Notes: generated from the sequence alone by a model not told the origin. 64,000 bases of DNA from Shewanella glacialipiscicola (GCF_023283485.1 NZ_JAKILU010000005.1:62001-126000), one strand, 5' to 3'. Positions 28,518 to 38,176 are shown, numbered from the stretch's first letter. A program made the numbers and translations.

Positions 28518-30113
28518 TTAAGTTAAGCCAGCGGTCAACCTCTCGGCTAGCTTAGTGGCATTACGTGCCGTAATGCCATAAATCGATAACTGAGGATTGG
28601 CCCCAAGACTAGTTGGAAAAACAGAGCCGTCCATTACAGATAAATTAGCTAAATAGTGCGATTGACCATAACTATCGACCATAGAAAGCTTTTCATCTTC
28701 CCCAAAAGGGCAACCGCCCATCACATGCGCTGATGCAACCACAGTGCGCAGCGGTGCGAGCGACATATTAGCAATACTCTCTTTCGCCTCTTTCCACGAC
28801 GACAAATATGGCATGCCATCACTGATCGGTAACACTTTTAGCGCGCCTGCCGCAAATTGTACTTCCGCCATACTGGCAAAGGCGCGGCGTGCGGCGCGCC
28901 AAAAGGCATCGGTCAACGGATAATCCAAATTAAAGCCTTTAGGGGTTAAGTGCACTTCACCGCCTTGACTGTCGGGATGATAACCATCACGGATAAGGGC
29001 AATAGTCACTTGCAACTGATTGAACTGCGACATTAATTCGGCATGACTTGCGCCATAGCCTAAGGTTTTAGAGGCGATTAAAATTGGGTGCACTGGCGGC
29101 ACTTCAAGTTTATAACCCAGCTCACCATCGGCGGTATTTTTCCACACAAATTCATCGGAGTAGATAGATTGCGGTGCGCCGCTATGACCATTAATCGCAT
29201 CGGCAAATACACCACCTGATAATAACGTGGGATGTAAAAAAGTACGCTTGCCTAATAACTGATAGGGATCGGGCACCTGCGATCGCATCAACAATACGGG
29301 TGTATGAATGGCGCCCGCACTCAAAATATAATGTTTAGCTTTAAATAGCAGCTCAACGTCAGTCGGGCGTAAATTGGTATCCAGCGCCTGTGCTTTTAGC
29401 GCAAAGACTTGACCATTATGGTGCTCAATCTTCATAACTTTAGCGCGGCTGATCAGCTGCGCCCCTTTATCAAGCGCTGCGGGTATCGTGGTGACTAACA
29501 TCGACTGCTTAGCATTGACGGGGCAACCCATACCGCAGTAGCCAGTATTCCAGCACCCCACTACATTACGTTTAATAACGGTATAATCCCAACCGAGATT
29601 AATACAACCTTGTTTTAAGGCGGCATTATTCCGATTGGGTTCGTAATTCCACTCATGGATATTGAGCCTTTGCTCCATTTTTTCAAACCAAGGATCTAAG
29701 CTCTCGCGATTGAGTCCAGCAACTGATTTATGTTGCGCCCAAAAAGCTAATGCCTCAGTCGGAGTGCGGATTGAGGTAGTCCAATTCACCGTGGTTGAGC
29801 CACCAACAGCACGACCTTGAAAAATACTGATCGCTTTATCTGCAGTTTTCATCGCCGCCGCCTGTTGATACAAGTTAGGGTAAGCAACGCGCTCTTCCAT
29901 ATTAAAATCACTAGACGATTTAAGCGGCCCCGCCTCAATCATGATGACACTCAGCCCCGCTTGAGTGAGGATTTCTGCCGCAACGCCACCGCCAGCCCCC
30001 GTACCAACGATAACCACATCGGCTTCAAACGTTTGGTTCTCTTGCAATTGACTCGCATCGGTATGCAACCAACCTGAGTTTAAGCCATTCACTATGGGAT
30101 CTATAATTGCCAA
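28518..30113 (-). CDS. GMC-family FAD-dependent dehydrogenase
   Basis: A 531-residue flavoprotein. The FAD-binding site is VVIVGTGAGGGVAAEIL near residue 35, with the second flavin motif in GRAVGGSTTVNWT. The C-terminal GMC domain has SAHVMGGCPFG and DGSVFPTSLGANPQLSIYG. The cysteine-rich CWNTGYCGMGCP near residue 190 recalls GMC subunits that pass electrons to membrane or periplasmic partners. The start is TTG at 30113 with GGAG 10 bases upstream; no suitable ATG lies nearby. It follows a Tat-type small subunit on the same strand, the arrangement of sugar or alcohol dehydrogenase complexes. Confidence 0.87.
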   Translation of the reverse strand: MAIIDPIVNGLNSGWLHTDASQLQENQTFEADVVIVGTGAGGGVAAEILTQAGLSVIMIEAGPLKSSSDFNMEERVAYPNLYQQAAAMKTADKAISIFQGRAVGGSTTVNWTTSIRTPTEALAFWAQHKSVAGLNRESLDPWFEKMEQRLNIHEWNYEPNRNNAALKQGCINLGWDYTVIKRNVVGCWNTGYCGMGCPVNAKQSMLVTTIPAALDKGAQLISRAKVMKIEHHNGQVFALKAQALDTNLRPTDVELLFKAKHYILSAGAIHTPVLLMRSQVPDPYQLLGKRTFLHPTLLSGGVFADAINGHSGAPQSIYSDEFVWKNTADGELGYKLEVPPVHPILIASKTLGYGASHAELMSQFNQLQVTIALIRDGYHPDSQGGEVHLTPKGFNLDYPLTDAFWRAARRAFASMAEVQFAAGALKVLPISDGMPYLSSWKEAKESIANMSLAPLRTVVASAHVMGGCPFGEDEKLSMVDSYGQSHYLANLSVMDGSVFPTSLGANPQLSIYGITARNATKLAERLTAGLT

Positions 30114-30239
30114 CTTGGGTGCTCCACTGTCGCGGGTAAGGTTGTTATTATTCGACTTTTGATACGCCTACAGTCAGTTTTTATTTAATACTCAAGTTTT
30201 AAAAAACTCAGGTTTAAAGGGGCTTAGACTTTAAAACGC

Positions 30240-30749
30240 TCAAGATTTAAATAGCTCAGGTTTAGCATAATGCAAACGGCTCCAATGCTCTGGGCAGGCG
30301 TAAAAGCTGGCCATGATGAGTTCTCGTAGTCCTAAATAGGCCGTTTGTAATAGTGCAAAATAACTGTGACGCCACGTTTCCAACATTTGTGTTAACTCAG
30401 CGGGAGAACGCATTAATAACGGTGTCATACTTGAAGTAAGCACCAGTAATCCAAGGCGATTTTCAAGCATATCGAGTAGTTCAAACAATTCGGTTTGCTG
30501 CTCATCGGGTAATACTGCAATGGATTGTTTAATGGCATCTAAGGTGCGATTTTGCGCCGCTAGCTTGGGGAGCGCCACATCAGGCAAGGCGCCGTCGAGC
30601 ATGACAGGTAAGAGTACGCTAAACAGCAAACGATAATCTTTAGCCTCACTGTCTTCAGGCAAGCTAAACTCGGGAGAATAGAGATTAACCCCTAAGGCTA
30701 ACGCCGCCGTACCGGCAAACGCGCTCATTAAAAAGGTTCGTCGCTTCAT
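30240..30749 (-). CDS. Tat-signal small subunit paired with the GMC dehydrogenase
   Basis: A 169-residue protein. MKRRTFLMSAFAGTAALALG is a twin-arginine signal, so it is exported folded. The remainder is helical with no cofactor motif, as in small (hitchhiker) subunits of gluconate or sugar dehydrogenases. The GMC gene next to it has no signal of its own, which suggests the pair crosses the inner membrane as a complex on this signal. It is first in a two-gene minus-strand unit, 126 bases before the dehydrogenase. That pairing is inference from context. Confidence 0.7.
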   Translation of the reverse strand: MKRRTFLMSAFAGTAALALGVNLYSPEFSLPEDSEAKDYRLLFSVLLPVMLDGALPDVALPKLAAQNRTLDAIKQSIAVLPDEQQTELFELLDMLENRLGLLVLTSSMTPLLMRSPAELTQMLETWRHSYFALLQTAYLGLRELIMASFYACPEHWSRLHYAKPELFKS

Positions 30750-30912
30750 CTGTCGCTCCTCAATATCAGCATAAAAAACAATTGTGCTACAATAGCGGCC
30801 TGTTTATACCTAAGCGACCTCAACATACGAGTTTCTACATTGCGAGAGAATTGGGTACAAATTAAACACACGTTTTAATTTTCAGCAATAGCCGATACCA
30901 AGATAAATACCC

Positions 30913-31956
30913 ATGCCAAATACCTTTATGCCACCTTGGTGGGCCAAGAGCCCCCATATACAAACGATTTTACCCGTATTCACTAAAGTGGCTAAACCTA
31001 AATTACAACGCCAACGTGTAGAGTTACCCGATGGCGATTTTGTCGATTTAGATTGGCAGGATATGCCACAGGCGGGCAAACCGATTGTGATCATTATCCA
31101 CGGGTTAGAAGGCAGTGCTCAGTCACATTATGCGCGGCGGATACTGCAAGCCTGTAAAGCACAACAGTTGGCAGCGGTAGTACATCATCACCGAAGTTGT
31201 TCAGGTGAGGCTAATCGACTCGCGCGTAGTTATCATAGTGGCGACACGGACGATTTACAGTTTAGCTTATCAACACTGAAGAGCGCGTACCCGCAATCGC
31301 CATTATTAGCCGTAGGTTACAGTTTAGGCGGTAACGTACTGACTAAATATCAGGGCGAATATCAAGATGACAGCCTATTAGCCCGCGCCGTAGTTGTCTC
31401 GGCGCCGCTGCAATTATCGGCCTGCGCTAAACGTTTAGAAAATGGCTTTTCAAAGATTTATCAAAGTCATTTGATTAAACAGTTACGACAAAAAATAAGC
31501 CATAAGCTGAGCGATCCCGACTTAGCTATATCTATGCCACTAAGCCAGCTAGAGGTCGAGCGTTTAAATACCTTCTATGAGTTTGACGATAAAGTCACCG
31601 CACCTTTACACGGTTTTGATGGCGTTGACGATTACTATACTCGTGCCAGTGGCTTGCCCTTTGTCAGCCGCATCACGAAACCGACATTGATCATACATGC
31701 CAAAGACGATCCCTTTATGACTGACGAGGTGATCCCGCATTCAAGTCAATTATCAGGATATGTGGAATATGAATTACATGCCTATGGCGGCCATGTTGGG
31801 TTTATTGATGGCGGCACACCTTGGAAACCTCATTTCTATCTAGAAAGCCGAGTGTTACAGTTTTTAATGGGCGAGTATAACCTTGAGCAATCGAGTGCCA
31901 GCCCAATCAATCGCGACGCTGTCGCACAAGGAAATACCGATGCTCATTCCCTATGA
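30913..31956 (+). CDS. yheT: YheT-family alpha/beta hydrolase
   Basis: A 347-residue protein of the YheT/AB-hydrolase 4 family. PWWAKSPHIQTILPV near the start and the oxyanion-forming IIIHGLEGS precede the nucleophile elbow GYSLGGNVLTK. The catalytic Asp is in IHAKDDPF and the His in YGGHVGFIDGG. It is cytoplasmic and its substrate is unknown. yheU overlaps its end, and prkB follows. This order, yheT-yheU-prkB, is conserved with E. coli, whereas yheS is 5.4 kb away here. Confidence 0.92.
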   Translation: MPNTFMPPWWAKSPHIQTILPVFTKVAKPKLQRQRVELPDGDFVDLDWQDMPQAGKPIVIIIHGLEGSAQSHYARRILQACKAQQLAAVVHHHRSCSGEANRLARSYHSGDTDDLQFSLSTLKSAYPQSPLLAVGYSLGGNVLTKYQGEYQDDSLLARAVVVSAPLQLSACAKRLENGFSKIYQSHLIKQLRQKISHKLSDPDLAISMPLSQLEVERLNTFYEFDDKVTAPLHGFDGVDDYYTRASGLPFVSRITKPTLIIHAKDDPFMTDEVIPHSSQLSGYVEYELHAYGGHVGFIDGGTPWKPHFYLESRVLQFLMGEYNLEQSSASPINRDAVAQGNTDAHSL

Positions 31957-32185
31957 AACCCTGTTACAACTCCCTAAAGAAACCTTAGTCAATTTAATCC
32001 GTGAATATTTGTTAGGCCAAGTGGAAGATGGCAGCTTTGCCAGCCTTGATGAACAGGAGTTATCTCAAGCGATAGTCCAATGTCAACAAGCACTTAAACA
32101 GGGTAAGCTAAAACTAGAATACAGTGAGGACGATGAGTCCTTCGCCATACGCTCAGTGGATCAAATAGCACAGCAGCAAGATTGA
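31940..32185 (+). CDS. yheU: YheU family protein
   Basis: An 81-residue protein starting at the ATG at 31940, where AAGGAAA stands about 6 bases upstream. It overlaps the end of yheT by 17 bases in another frame. MLIPYETLLQLPKETLVNLI corresponds to the E. coli YheU start (MLIPWQDLSPETLENLI). It is small, acidic and helical, with no known role. Position between yheT and prkB supports the call. Confidence 0.9.
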   Translation: MLIPYETLLQLPKETLVNLIREYLLGQVEDGSFASLDEQELSQAIVQCQQALKQGKLKLEYSEDDESFAIRSVDQIAQQQD

Positions 32186-32275
32186 CCCGTCCTACCTCTG
32201 TACCGTATAAATAGTACTCGCGTTTTTATCGCTTCCCCATAAGCGGCTCTTTTGGTTGCTAGTTAGGTAGAATAC

Positions 32276-33163
32276 ATGTCAGCAAAACATCCCATTATTG
32301 CAGTAACAGGCTCATCAGGCGCTGGAACCACCACCACTACCACCGCCTTTAGCCATATTTTTCGCCAACTTGGGATCAACGCCGCCTTTGTCGAAGGTGA
32401 CAGTTTTCATCATTTTACCCGCGCTGAAATGGAAGTGATGATCCGTAAATCTCAAGCAGAGAATCGTAACCTTAGTTATTTTGGTCCCGAAGCCAATAAT
32501 TTTGCCCGCTTAGAACAATGCGTTCGCGATTACGGTGCCACCGGTCAAGGTGAAACACGCAGCTATTTACACACCTTCGATGAAGCCGTGCCTTTTAACC
32601 AAATGCCCGGCACATTTACCCAATGGCGGCCTCTGCCTGAAAATACCGATATGCTCTACTACGAAGGCTTGCACGGTGGCGTTGTTACCGGTGAAGCGGA
32701 CGTCGCGCAGCATATCGACCTGCTGATAGGCATGGTGCCTATTGTCAATTTGGAGTGGATCCAAAAAATTATCCGCGATACCTCTGAACGTGGCCATAGC
32801 CGTGAGAAAGTGATGGGCTCGATTGTGCGCAGTATGGACGACTATATTAAACACATGACGCCGCAGTTTTCCCGTACACATATCAACTTTCAACGGGTAC
32901 CTACGGTCGATACATCTAACCCATTCAGCGCCAAAAGTATTCCGAGCTTAGATGAAAGCTTTGTCGTGATCCGTTTTCGCGGTATCAATAATGTCGACTT
33001 CCCCTATTATCTCAATATGATCCAAGGATCGTTTATGTCACGAGTGAATACCTTAGTGGTTCCTGGCGGAAAAATGTCACTAGCAATGGAGCTTATCCTC
33101 ACGCCTTTGGTTAAAGATTTGATGGAAAAACGCCAACAACTCAATAGCCCAGAAGCCAACTAA
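32276..33163 (+). CDS. prkB: PrkB, phosphoribulokinase-like P-loop kinase
   Basis: A 295-residue kinase of the phosphoribulokinase/uridine kinase family. The P loop is AVTGSSGAGTTT, followed by FVEGDSFHHFTRAEME. YYEGLHGG contains the conserved acidic pair. It matches E. coli PrkB (YhfK neighbourhood, 289 residues). There is no Calvin-cycle gene in sight, so a role in carbon fixation is unlikely. The physiological substrate of these gammaproteobacterial enzymes is not settled. The ATG follows a 90-base gap after yheU. Confidence 0.92.
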   Translation: MSAKHPIIAVTGSSGAGTTTTTTAFSHIFRQLGINAAFVEGDSFHHFTRAEMEVMIRKSQAENRNLSYFGPEANNFARLEQCVRDYGATGQGETRSYLHTFDEAVPFNQMPGTFTQWRPLPENTDMLYYEGLHGGVVTGEADVAQHIDLLIGMVPIVNLEWIQKIIRDTSERGHSREKVMGSIVRSMDDYIKHMTPQFSRTHINFQRVPTVDTSNPFSAKSIPSLDESFVVIRFRGINNVDFPYYLNMIQGSFMSRVNTLVVPGGKMSLAMELILTPLVKDLMEKRQQLNSPEAN

Positions 33164-33505
33164 GTTCAGGTTAAGTAGATTAAAAACGAGCTAAATAATG
33201 CCTTTTACTAATGGATTAAGTTTTATTTAAGCCATTAACGTTAACCTTATCGGCATCGGGATTTCAGGCGAAAGAACGATAGTTGGCATACTCTTGGGAG
33301 TTAATTCCCCCATCTTGATCTGTTGATTTCCTTGAGTATGTCAGCAACCTTTTAACGTAACGTTAAGTCTTCAGAGTTAATTCCACATCCAAGCTTGATC
33401 TGTTGGCTCCTTTAGGTATACCAGCAACCTCTTATGAACAGTTAACTCCACATCCATGCTTGATCCGTTGATTCCCTTGAGTATGTCAGCAACCCCATTT
33501 TAAAG
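33164..33505. other. Intergenic region after prkB with tandem repeats
   Basis: About 340 bases between convergent genes prkB and the GNAT gene. Apart from the three repeats described separately, I see no ORF. Confidence 0.5.
33298..33494. repeat. Three tandem imperfect repeats (period about 65-76 bp)
   Basis: Each unit starts gttaattcc or gttaactcc, continues with cttgatctgttg-like sequence, then ccttgagtat and ends agcaacc. Units begin at 33300, 33376 and 33441. They differ at scattered positions and in the spacer after agcaacc. No coding frame is preserved across the three. Confidence 0.7.
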
Positions 33506-34009
33506 TCATTTTCTACGCTCTAAATTCTTGTACATCACCATACATTCTAAGGCTATACCTCTGGGCGAGCAGTAAATAGAGTCCTCTTCTAGGCCTTCAC
33601 CGCCAAAACCACAGTGGCGATAAAAATCTACCGCATTAAGGGTTGATTCTAGTCTGAGTTGAGCAATACCCTGATTAAAAGCCATGGTTTCAATAAACTG
33701 CAATAAGGCTTTACCTATACCAATTCCCATGGCATCAGGGGCAACAAACAGTGCTTCTAACTGGGCATAGGGTTCGTCAAGCATAATACTACCGACCACG
33801 GTTTTAAGCTGCGTATTTACACTGAACTGCTCTGCCACATAAAAATGTGCGGCAACAATACGGCTAAACTGCTCGGTTAATTCACCCTCAGTCCAAATAA
33901 ATAAATCACCCGCATCATAAAATCCGCTGCAGCCTTTATTAATGGCCGCGTTGCGAATATCCCAACAGGCTTGAGCATCATCGTTAGTCGCTTTTCGTAT
34001 CGTTATCAT
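33506..34009 (-). CDS. GNAT-family N-acetyltransferase
   Basis: A 167-residue acetyltransferase. I chose the ATG at 34009, where GGAG is 7 bases upstream; a second ATG at 34012 is just ahead, and the long ORF to 34090 lacks support. MITIRKATNDDAQACWDIRN is a typical GNAT start. The acetyl-CoA site is FVAPDAMGIGIGKALLQF, with LRLESTLNAVDFYRHCGF after it. It is soluble and its acceptor is not known. The gene stands alone, with a terminator of pepB ending just upstream. Confidence 0.85.
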   Translation of the reverse strand: MITIRKATNDDAQACWDIRNAAINKGCSGFYDAGDLFIWTEGELTEQFSRIVAAHFYVAEQFSVNTQLKTVVGSIMLDEPYAQLEALFVAPDAMGIGIGKALLQFIETMAFNQGIAQLRLESTLNAVDFYRHCGFGGEGLEEDSIYCSPRGIALECMVMYKNLERRK

Positions 34010-34097
34010 CATGTTTCTCCAACACACCTTAGCCATAACATGCCATGGAGCCATATAATAGCCAAGCGGATGTTTGTCATCGGATTTCACCCAATAA

Positions 34098-34119
34098 AAA
34101 ACCGCCCGAAGGCGGTTTT
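34098..34119 (-). terminator. Intrinsic terminator of pepB
   Basis: Stem aaaaccgcc / ggcggtttt with a 4-base loop cgaa. On the minus strand it runs into six T. It lies about 60 bases after the pepB stop. Confidence 0.9.
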
Positions 34120-34177
34120 CATCAAGTCAGTAAAACCTCAACAGAACTTAGCTAACATATCTGACTTTGACCTAGGT

Positions 34178-35470
34178 TTAGCCTTTGATTAATTCACTGA
34201 TGGTCAATACACCGTGAGTCGTGGCGCCAGCGCCCCACAGTGCAGAAGCTGAATCTTCAAAGGCGCCCGCTAAGTCAACATGCAACCATTTTGCTTCTGG
34301 TGCAACAAAGCGCCATAGGAAACCTGCCGCATTAGAAGCGCCGCCGGCACCGCCGCCTTTCATTGCGCGGCTGTTGGCTGTATCAGCATAGGCCGACGGG
34401 CACATTTCTTTATGCCAAGCGTCCAGCGGTAGCGGCCAAACACGCTCGGCAACACTGATGGCTTTTTGCTGAGCCAGTTGCAATACATCAGCCTGTGGCG
34501 AGAAAATTGCGTTGTAGTTTGAGCCAACTGCCATTACAGCAGCGCCCGTTAATGTGGCGGCATCGATAATAAAAGGTGCACCAGTAGCAGAAGCGGCCTG
34601 TAGACCATCGGCTAGCACTAAACGCCCTTCTGCGTCAGTGTTAACCACTTCAACAGTTACGCCATTTTTGTAGGTCAGAATATCACCTAACTTATAAGCA
34701 CGGCCGCTGATCAGGTTTTCAGCACAACATAAGAACAGTTTAACCCGTTTATTTAGGCCAGATTTGATCGCTAAACCGAGCGCGGCGGTCACAGTGGCGG
34801 CGCCGCCCATGTCGCATTTCATGCCTAACATGCCCTCGGAGGCTTTGATGCTGTAGCCGCCAGAATCAAAGGTGATCCCTTTACCCACAAGGGCAACCGA
34901 TACAGGTGCATCAGCGGCTAATGGGTTAAAGTCTAACTCTAACATTGCTGGTGGACGTTCACTGCCACGGCCCACGGCATGAATACCAATCCACTGCTCT
35001 TCAAGCAGCGCTTCACCTTCGATAATCCGATAGCTCACTTTGTCGCCACCGATTTCAGCCAACCATTTCGCCGCTTGTTGGGCGAGCTTCACTGGTGACA
35101 GGTTTTCAGGCGTATCGTTGATAAGCTTGCGGGCAAAGCTTGCCACATCAAATCGGCGTTGCAATTCAGCTTGTACCGCTTTATTACCACACCAATGGAT
35201 TTGATAGCCTGTTTTGGCAGTAGCAAAACCTTGGGCGAATACCCACTGGCTATTGAGATCCCACAACTGCCCAGCCAATACCACACAGCTAATGCCTTGA
35301 CTGCGCAGTTTACGGGCCGCCATTTGAATTTGACGCAGTTCATCGCCACCGGCTAAATGAATTTGCGCGCCGTCTGTAGTAAAAGTTACATCGGCTTTAC
35401 CCCAATGGGCAGCGGGCGCATCTTTGGTTAATTGTACTTTCATCAATTCAGTTACTTTTAGTTCACTCAT
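34178..35470 (-). CDS. pepB: PepB, M17 aminopeptidase B
   Basis: A 430-residue leucyl-aminopeptidase-family enzyme, matching E. coli PepB (427). The metal site is built from KGITFDSGGYSIK, MKCDMGGAATV and the family signature NTDAEGRLVLADGL. It removes N-terminal residues, with a preference for acidic and some other residues in the known family members, and is cytoplasmic. The N-terminal domain (~1-165) sets oligomerisation. The ATG at 35470 is followed within 10 residues by a second Met, so the exact start is uncertain by a few residues. Confidence 0.94.
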   Translation of the reverse strand: MSELKVTELMKVQLTKDAPAAHWGKADVTFTTDGAQIHLAGGDELRQIQMAARKLRSQGISCVVLAGQLWDLNSQWVFAQGFATAKTGYQIHWCGNKAVQAELQRRFDVASFARKLINDTPENLSPVKLAQQAAKWLAEIGGDKVSYRIIEGEALLEEQWIGIHAVGRGSERPPAMLELDFNPLAADAPVSVALVGKGITFDSGGYSIKASEGMLGMKCDMGGAATVTAALGLAIKSGLNKRVKLFLCCAENLISGRAYKLGDILTYKNGVTVEVVNTDAEGRLVLADGLQAASATGAPFIIDAATLTGAAVMAVGSNYNAIFSPQADVLQLAQQKAISVAERVWPLPLDAWHKEMCPSAYADTANSRAMKGGGAGGASNAAGFLWRFVAPEAKWLHVDLAGAFEDSASALWGAGATTHGVLTISELIKG

Positions 35471-35650
35471 TTGGGATCCTTATTTTCGATTCTTTTTAGA
35501 ACAATCAATTAGAACAAACGGTATGACGGCAGTTTACTGCTAGCCGTCAGCAGCGCAAAGCAATTGAGCGAAGTTACTCAGGTAAAATCTGTAAACATTT
35601 GCGAAATTTGCTAGGCTTTGCGGCCTAGAACAGCCGAGATAGGTCTACTG

Positions 35651-36355
35651 ATGGAATTTGCTCCGCCACTACAACAGGGCATTTTATTGCGCCGCTATAA
35701 ACGTTTTCTGGCCGATGTGCAGCTAAGCGATGGCAGTGAAATTACCCTACATTGTCCTAATACGGGATCGATGCGAAACTGCCTGTATCCTGGTGAAACG
35801 GTGTGGTTTTCGACCTCTGATAACCCTAAACGCAAATATGCCCATACGTGGGAATTAATGACTACGCCCAACGGCGGCTTAATTGGCATTCACTCCAGCC
35901 AAGCTAACGCCTTCGCGGAGGATGCGATCAATAAAGGTATCATCAAGGAGCTCACGGGTTATGACAGCCTAAGCCGTGAAGTAAAATACGGTGATGAAAA
36001 TAGCCGTATCGATATCCTGCTGCAAGCTGCTCAAAAACCCGCCTGTTATATAGAAGTCAAAAGTTGTACTTTGCTTGAGGATGGTCAAGGCTATTTCCCC
36101 GATGCAGTGAGTCTGCGAGGCCAAAAACACTTACGTGAATTAATGCATATGGTTAGCCTTGGCCATAGGGCGGTGCTGTTATTTGTAGTACAACATTCAG
36201 AGATAACCTGCGTCGCTCCAGCGGCACATATCGACCCTGAATATGCTAAGCTACTGAAAGTAGCCGTATTAGCCGGAGTTGAAGTATTAGCTTATCGCTG
36301 CGAAATATCCCCCACAGAGATTAACCTAGTCCATGCCTGCGTTATCCGAACATAA
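35651..36355 (+). CDS. sfsA: SfsA, sugar fermentation stimulation protein (DNA-binding/nuclease-like)
   Basis: A 234-residue protein, the exact length of E. coli SfsA, from the ATG at 35651. A TTG 11 codons upstream is the only longer option. It has an N-terminal OB-like part ([25 protein letters not shown]) and a nuclease-fold core, with [13 protein letters not shown] and [11 protein letters not shown] motifs that resemble a PD-(D/E)xK site. In E. coli it was linked to mal gene activation. It begins the sfsA-dksA-gluQ-pcnB-folK-panBC run, the same order as E. coli. Confidence 0.92.
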   Translation: MEFAPPLQQGILLRRYKRFLADVQLSDGSEITLHCPNTGSMRNCLYPGETVWFSTSDNPKRKYAHTWELMTTPNGGLIGIHSSQANAFAEDAINKGIIKELTGYDSLSREVKYGDENSRIDILLQAAQKPACYIEVKSCTLLEDGQGYFPDAVSLRGQKHLRELMHMVSLGHRAVLLFVVQHSEITCVAPAAHIDPEYAKLLKVAVLAGVEVLAYRCEISPTEINLVHACVIRT

Positions 36356-36518
36356 TGTTAATTCTGCGTTAAACATTATTTCGTTTACATTCGCGAACGC
36401 AGTCAAACAATTCAAACAAAGCACTATGAAAAGTTTGCCTCGATGTAAAGATTCTGGTATAGATAGCGGCCGTTCTTAAGGACGCCCTACAAACGCAAAT
36501 GATTACAGGAGATGCGTT

Positions 36519-36962
36519 ATGCCTGAAGGCACCAAAAAACTTGGCGTACTCGCTATCGCAGGTGTAACTCCCTACCAGGAAAAACCGGGTGAGGAGTACA
36601 TGAACGCTAAGCAACTGGGTCACTTCAAGACAATTCTTGAAGCTTGGCGCAATCAGTTGCGTGAAGAGGTCGACCGTACTCTTAACTACATGCAGGATGA
36701 AGCCGCAAACTTCCCCGATCCTGTTGACCGTGCAGCACAAGAGGAAGAGTTCAGTCTCGAACTTCGTGCTCGCGATAGAGAACGTAAGCTGATCAAGAAA
36801 ATCGAAAAAACACTGCAAAAAATTGAAGAAGACGACTTCGGCTTCTGTGATTCTTGCGGTGTTGAAATAGGCATTCGCCGTCTCGAAGCGCGTCCAACAG
36901 CCGATCAATGTATCGACTGTAAAACGCTTGCAGAGATCAAAGAGAAACAAATGGCTGGTTAA
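36519..36962 (+). CDS. dksA: DksA, RNA polymerase-binding transcription factor
   Basis: A 147-residue DksA. The coiled coil (~40-110) has [17 protein letters not shown] at its tip with the conserved acidic pair, and the zinc finger is CDSCG ... CIDC at ~115-138. It inserts into the RNA polymerase secondary channel and works with ppGpp to repress rRNA and activate amino-acid promoters. The ATG follows AGGAG. It ends in a strong terminator. Confidence 0.97.
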   Translation: MPEGTKKLGVLAIAGVTPYQEKPGEEYMNAKQLGHFKTILEAWRNQLREEVDRTLNYMQDEAANFPDPVDRAAQEEEFSLELRARDRERKLIKKIEKTLQKIEEDDFGFCDSCGVEIGIRRLEARPTADQCIDCKTLAEIKEKQMAG

Positions 36963-36971
36963 TCAAACATC

Positions 36972-37001
36972 ATAGGCGGGGATTTCCCCGCCTATTTTTT
37001 T
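36972..37001 (+). terminator. Intrinsic terminator of dksA
   Basis: GC-rich stem ataggcgggg / ccccgcctat with a 4-base loop, followed by seven T. Confidence 0.95.
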
Positions 37002-37191
37002 GTAGCCAAACAATTTCAACACTTCAACTTCGATATCTCAATTTCAAAATCCGAGTTTTAAGAGCTAGGTTTTAAAATCTAAGTTAACGCCATACTCGCC
37101 TCCATACACCAGCATTCGCTTTTATTCTTATCTGCCTCTAAAATACGTCAACTTTTATTACTCCCCAGCTTTCAAATGCTTGCTAGATATT

Positions 37192-38097
37192 ATGCAAAAT
37201 CCATTGCACTGTGATTTATCCCGCCAACCCTATGTCGGCCGTTTTGCACCTTCGCCTTCAGGCGCCTTACATTTTGGTTCGCTTATCGCTGCCCTTGGTA
37301 GTTATTTGCGCGCCCGTTCGCAACAAGGTAAGTGGTTAATCCGCATCGAAGATATTGATCCTCCGCGTGAAGTCAAAGGTGCTGCCGATGATATTTTACG
37401 CACCCTAGAAGCCTATGGGTTTGAATGGGATGATGCACCTTTATATCAAAGCCAGCGTACTGAGGCCTATCAAGCTCACATTGATGCGCTACTCGCTCAA
37501 GATAAAGCTTATTTCTGCCAATGTAGCCGCAAACAAATTCAAGCCATGGGCGGTGTCTACGATGGTCGCTGCCACCGATTACCCGCCGCTCAGGCTTTAA
37601 AGATGGGCGCCGTGCGAATCGTCAATACGGCCAGAGTGCAAGAATTTGATGATAATTTAATGGGCCATATTAAAGTCGACAGCCATTTTGCAGCAGAGGA
37701 TTTCATTATCAAACGCAGTGATGGCCTGTACGCCTATCAATTGGCCGTGGTGCTCGACGATGCCTATCAAGGGATTACTGAAGTGGTTCGAGGGTGTGAT
37801 TTAATCGAAGCCAGTTGCCGTCAACTGAGCTTGTATCAAAACTTTGGTTTGACTGCACCGCAATGGTTGCACCTCCCGCTGGCCTGTATCAGTAAAGGCT
37901 TTAAGCTTTCCAAACAAAATCACGCACAGGCGATTGATACGCAGAATCCACAGGCGAGTCTCAATGCGGCACTGGTTTTTTTAGGCCAAGCACCGGTTGA
38001 AAACCAGACTAATGTGGCACAAATGCTCGCGCAAGCAGTGATTCAGTTTCAATTATCTGCAATCCCGCAACAATCTGAGATACTGATCGAGCCCTGA
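37192..38097 (+). CDS. gluQ: GluQ (YadB), glutamyl-Q tRNA(Asp) synthetase
   Basis: A 301-residue paralogue of glutamyl-tRNA synthetase that lacks the anticodon-binding part. It attaches glutamate to queuosine in tRNA(Asp), not to the 3' end. It has GRFAPSPSGALHFGSLIAAL (HIGH-type block), RIEDIDPPRE, and the KMSKS-type stretch CISKGFKLSKQN. CQCSRKQI has the zinc-binding cysteines. The start is the ATG at 37192; a TTG four codons upstream is possible. Neither has a strong ribosome site. pcnB follows, as in E. coli. Confidence 0.95.
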   Translation: MQNPLHCDLSRQPYVGRFAPSPSGALHFGSLIAALGSYLRARSQQGKWLIRIEDIDPPREVKGAADDILRTLEAYGFEWDDAPLYQSQRTEAYQAHIDALLAQDKAYFCQCSRKQIQAMGGVYDGRCHRLPAAQALKMGAVRIVNTARVQEFDDNLMGHIKVDSHFAAEDFIIKRSDGLYAYQLAVVLDDAYQGITEVVRGCDLIEASCRQLSLYQNFGLTAPQWLHLPLACISKGFKLSKQNHAQAIDTQNPQASLNAALVFLGQAPVENQTNVAQMLAQAVIQFQLSAIPQQSEILIEP

Positions 38098-38176
38098 TAT
38101 ACTCATTAGGCTGCATTTGGTATATGATAGCCGCCAGATTTTTAATCAAATAACAGATCATATTTCGAGGTGTCCC

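Noticed and set aside
36369..36950. 193-codon minus-strand frame opposite dksA
   Set aside because: It is antisense to a confident dksA gene and matches no family; it is a shadow frame.
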